Source: Methylomusa anaerophila (GTDB lineage Bacteria > Bacillota > Negativicutes > Sporomusales > Sporomusaceae). Taken from it: a stretch of 64,000 nucleotides of DNA. The notes under the pieces are model-generated. The model was given only the letters and a program-made list of their open reading frames with translations. It was not told the origin of the DNA and did no database searches. Positions 62,201 to 64,000 of this stretch are shown here, piece by piece. The stretch spans positions 2,497,501 to 2,561,500 of the forward strand of contig NZ_AP018449.1 of assembly GCF_003966895.1 (NCBI RefSeq), in the 5' to 3' direction. The stretch's first letter is position 1; each line of letters opens with the position of its first letter. A program made the translations under genes and the position numbers.

Positions 62201-64000
62201 CATATTAATAAAGGTGACAGCCTGCATCTTTTGAGTAAGCTGGGTTCAGGTCCATTAGCATTGGAACAGCTGCTGCAGGCGGTGGCAAGCTATGGTCAAG
62301 CCTCCCAAATTGATCCGAAAAATTTCTATGCTTATTTCAGTGCAGGGATATCGCTGCTGGATTTTGCTGAATTACAGAACGTTTTTTCTGAGACTGCGCT
62401 GGATAGTGTAGTGCAGTCGGCGGAATGTTTCGACAAAGCACTGTGGCTCAATCCTAATGATATTGAGGCCAATTTATATAAAGGGTGGGCTTTGCTGGAA
62501 TGCGGGCGTATTCTGAAAGCTGTGGGGCGTTCCGGCGAGGCGGAAATAGCCTATAGTGGAGCCATTGACAGCTATGGGATAGTGTTGCGGCTAAATCCGG
62601 GCAATGAAAGTGCGAATAGAAATATCCAGTGGATTTTCGAGCAGATTAAGGGGACTGTGCTGGCGGAAAAACTGGCGGCTAAGGCGGCGCGTGACGCCTT
62701 GGCACAGATCTACCTAATAGATGAGCAGCACTTCCGCAAGCCACTGGACTTAGGTCTGGCACCGGTGGATGAGGAACAAGCGCAGCGGTTCTTGGCGGAC
62801 ATTTGCGCAACAGAGTCGCCAGAACTGTCTGCGGTACTGGCAACGGTTCTGCCATTTAGCGAAGAGTATCGGCTTTATCAGTACACTGACAGGTCGACCG
62901 GGTCGGCTGCCGTGTATTACTACCTGTATAAACCTGGGGATGCTCGCTTGCTTAATTGGACATTCGCACCCCTGCAGGAAATGATCGCTAATGGCGCATT
63001 GGTTTTGAAGCAAGAAACAATAATTCCATATGTACGGTTTTTCGCTTATTTCGTGCGGGTAGAGTTTGGCAACTTCATTTTTGTCGAAAGTTCTGAAGAT
63101 ATTGTCTGGCGTCCGGAAGCTTCGGAGCAAGACCGTTTCAAGATTAACCAACACCTTAGGCCGCTGGCCTTTATCGAGGAAGATGATGAAGCCTTCTGGC
63201 TTAACGGGATGATGCTTATGAAGGATGTTTTGGTAAATGTTGATATCGTTATTCCCAAAAAGCCAATATCTATCAAAAATGGCATTAATGGACAAATGGT
63301 AGATATCCCCAACGGTTTTGTCGTACCGGTTAATGAAAAATACATTTATAGAGATATGAAGGTTGCACTGCCTCCAGGATCTGAAAAGTTTTTTGAAACA
63401 ATAACCAAGAACTTGCGTGCTAATGTGGCATCCCACGACTTGAACGACGAGCAACGTTATCGAATACCATTGAATCTCGGCTTGAAGTCGGTGAGCGAAA
63501 AGGAAGCGGGACAGTTTCTCGAGGATATTTATGCTCCGGAGTCGCCAGAACAGTCAGAGATAAAGGTGGCGAAGTTACCGTTTTACGAGGAGTACCGTCT
63601 GTACCAGTACACCGACAAGACGGTCGAACCGGCCGCCGTGTACTACTATCTATATAAACCCGGGGATGCTCGGTTACTTAACTGGACCAATGCTCCTATC
63701 TATCTTCTGAATGAGGACGGAGCGTTCAAACTGACGATAGAAACCGTAATCGACTACGCCAAGTTTTTCTTTTACTTTGTCCGGGGGGATCTTGGCATGT
63801 TCATAATCGTTGAGAAGCCGCAGGATCTAGTGTGGTTGCCGGAGGCAATGGAGGAAGAGAAAGCAGCGGTGGAAAACCTATTGATGCCGGTGACCTATAA
63901 GGGGATTGATGAAAAAAATCGCTACGTGTTGAGTTGTACCATCATCTTCAAAGATGCTTTATTTAGGTCTGACATTATCATAGCGCGTGAGGACATCAAG
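59300..64000 (+). CDS. Giant STAND-type ATPase with TPRs and duplicated C-terminal domain, 3' end outside window
   Basis: At least 1567 codons are open from ATG 59300 (AAAGGGGAG six bases upstream) to the window edge. Walker A is YFHGNGGNGKSLLLAYL (H50, K57, S58) and Walker B is PRLVLFFDTHEKLW (D282), fitting a STAND/AAA NTPase. A winged-helix-like part (YYQIHQLVRKLIEEV) follows. About residues 580-1130 are TPR-like helical pairs (SLAIAPKNEQAIFEKGIIFC, KALWLNPNDIEANLYKGWAL). From about residue 1146 a unit of roughly 240 residues occurs twice, each with EEYRLYQYTD, AVYYYLYKPGDARLLNWT and a YFVR block. I do not recognise that domain. Such STAND proteins often serve in antiphage or signalling roles. 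Confidence 0.78.
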   Translation, partial: MDFSENIEVDFEDEDEDRKLNSFSNRVVPIRIFIEALHKDDYSGKTIYFHGNGGNGKSLLLAYLHKNFCKRVDNATWIIIKDLDDEALRDRLLTTPVTALTGSGLLSRQFPAWKLLDSNKTKCESVPSVLIDFGELTNEVQPQNPFSATCYMRKMLAGKNLRFVLFDYAYVLYLTRIGKLNEGLVKSVICDGAIDEILEFAKASSELLPGSSIVLKLLQRAISDKMFLYFKQRKVDEQFLTQLRNIKSNSELEKRMPYLFALDLVASMRSADSPPRLVLFFDTHEKLWLTQRDLSPVEYFRKDAWLRIMLNVLQTSGRIVTVVAGREPPRWSEAHKNAIPADRIIAHPVGLIPLADARESLEKRGIYDVALREAIVRYTEVEQGEVHPMYLGICADAVHARLEKGIAISPDDFKTVVSPEKLGEEVLLRLLSDVAGTLQPAIIALSVCRSFNYAIFRELAQKSLGSSGDRPVFEQVLTKYSFVKKLSGGYYQIHQLVRKLIEEVTEHDGEIRANREVLEHYFLALAQNGDEVACVEAIYYANQLDPGRGVDEWLVTFRDRLERCQWELCGKLSELSQELTFVTSTGLAEAMQLMGQYYQRISFYTDAKIKYLSALSHIDAQSDGDQIDAGLLAQRCAILNNMVDMLSYLSEHKQAAEYFQMALSAYQEALQRLGSEAEFYSGKGEVLCIYGYAQERLSDMVAAEKMYIAAVEACDQALLLDQTCVDGHKNKARALRRLSEFQGNNGRGDEAAEAISSALNCVEEALRLQPDKADLYRLKGMVLAAIGNHYQAAGKIAKAKAAYEEAGKWIDQSLAIAPKNEQAIFEKGIIFCNIAELLTEGQTKKEAELFLNQGIDCYRDALIIAPQSAWVHCQQATALQRIANLRALEKRLAEAMVFYQSAVQSIDNALKIAPNEAWLWNIKGTCLRDLGMVQNEGGDGEMALESFQEAYRCCDKAVNLTPQFASAHINKGDSLHLLSKLGSGPLALEQLLQAVASYGQASQIDPKNFYAYFSAGISLLDFAELQNVFSETALDSVVQSAECFDKALWLNPNDIEANLYKGWALLECGRILKAVGRSGEAEIAYSGAIDSYGIVLRLNPGNESANRNIQWIFEQIKGTVLAEKLAAKAARDALAQIYLIDEQHFRKPLDLGLAPVDEEQAQRFLADICATESPELSAVLATVLPFSEEYRLYQYTDRSTGSAAVYYYLYKPGDARLLNWTFAPLQEMIANGALVLKQETIIPYVRFFAYFVRVEFGNFIFVESSEDIVWRPEASEQDRFKINQHLRPLAFIEEDDEAFWLNGMMLMKDVLVNVDIVIPKKPISIKNGINGQMVDIPNGFVVPVNEKYIYRDMKVALPPGSEKFFETITKNLRANVASHDLNDEQRYRIPLNLGLKSVSEKEAGQFLEDIYAPESPEQSEIKVAKLPFYEEYRLYQYTDKTVEPAAVYYYLYKPGDARLLNWTNAPIYLLNEDGAFKLTIETVIDYAKFFFYFVRGDLGMFIIVEKPQDLVWLPEAMEEEKAAVENLLMPVTYKGIDEKNRYVLSCTIIFKDALFRSDIIIAREDIK

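Overview
The window looks like the chromosome of a diderm Firmicute (Negativicutes, Sporomusaceae-like). This is inferred from strong Firmicute-type ribosome binding sites with frequent GTG/TTG starts, combined with machinery for a two-membrane envelope: an ABC-type O-antigen exporter and a type I (HlyB/HlyD) secretion system. No rRNA, tRNA or CRISPR array was found.

Region 1 (1-32 kb) is a long, almost entirely plus-strand surface polysaccharide cluster. It holds a phosphoglycosyl transferase that starts glycans, fcl and gmd for GDP-fucose, and a compact rfbA-rfbC-rfbB-rfbD set for dTDP-rhamnose. A GtrA/GtrB-type pair comes with two paralogous GT-C membrane proteins, and an MBOAT O-acyltransferase comes with an SGNH-like partner. 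There are many GT2 and GT4 glycosyltransferases. The Wzm/Wzt exporter has a Wzt subunit fused to a methyltransferase. An IS630-family element sits between two glycosyltransferase genes.

Region 2 (32-40.5 kb) is a disturbed accessory stretch. It has a small two-gene nucleotidyltransferase module, a pure RTX repeat protein with a strong terminator, and a minus-strand NACHT NTPase / HEAT-repeat protein that appears broken by a stop and a frameshift. A small two-helix membrane protein lies beside it. The NACHT/HEAT island is bordered by short relics of the upstream epimerase gene and of the RTX gene 3' end. This suggests it replaced the inside of a duplicated copy of that segment.

Region 3 (40.5-58.9 kb) is the most striking part. 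One operon encodes two type I secretion ATPases around one HlyD-like adaptor, then a TPR-GT9 protein, a methyltransferase, four tandem paralogous GT4 enzymes and an OGT-like (GT41) protein glycosyltransferase. A second TPR-GT9 gene converges on it. The locus is flanked on both sides by RTX proteins that share a modular repeat; one of them carries a C-terminal metallopeptidase domain. I infer a dedicated system that glycosylates RTX proteins in the cytoplasm and exports them by type I secretion.

Region 4 (58.9-64 kb) has two decayed gene fragments, then the start of a giant STAND-type ATPase with TPRs and a duplicated C-terminal domain that I do not recognise. It runs off the window and is a candidate defence or signalling protein.
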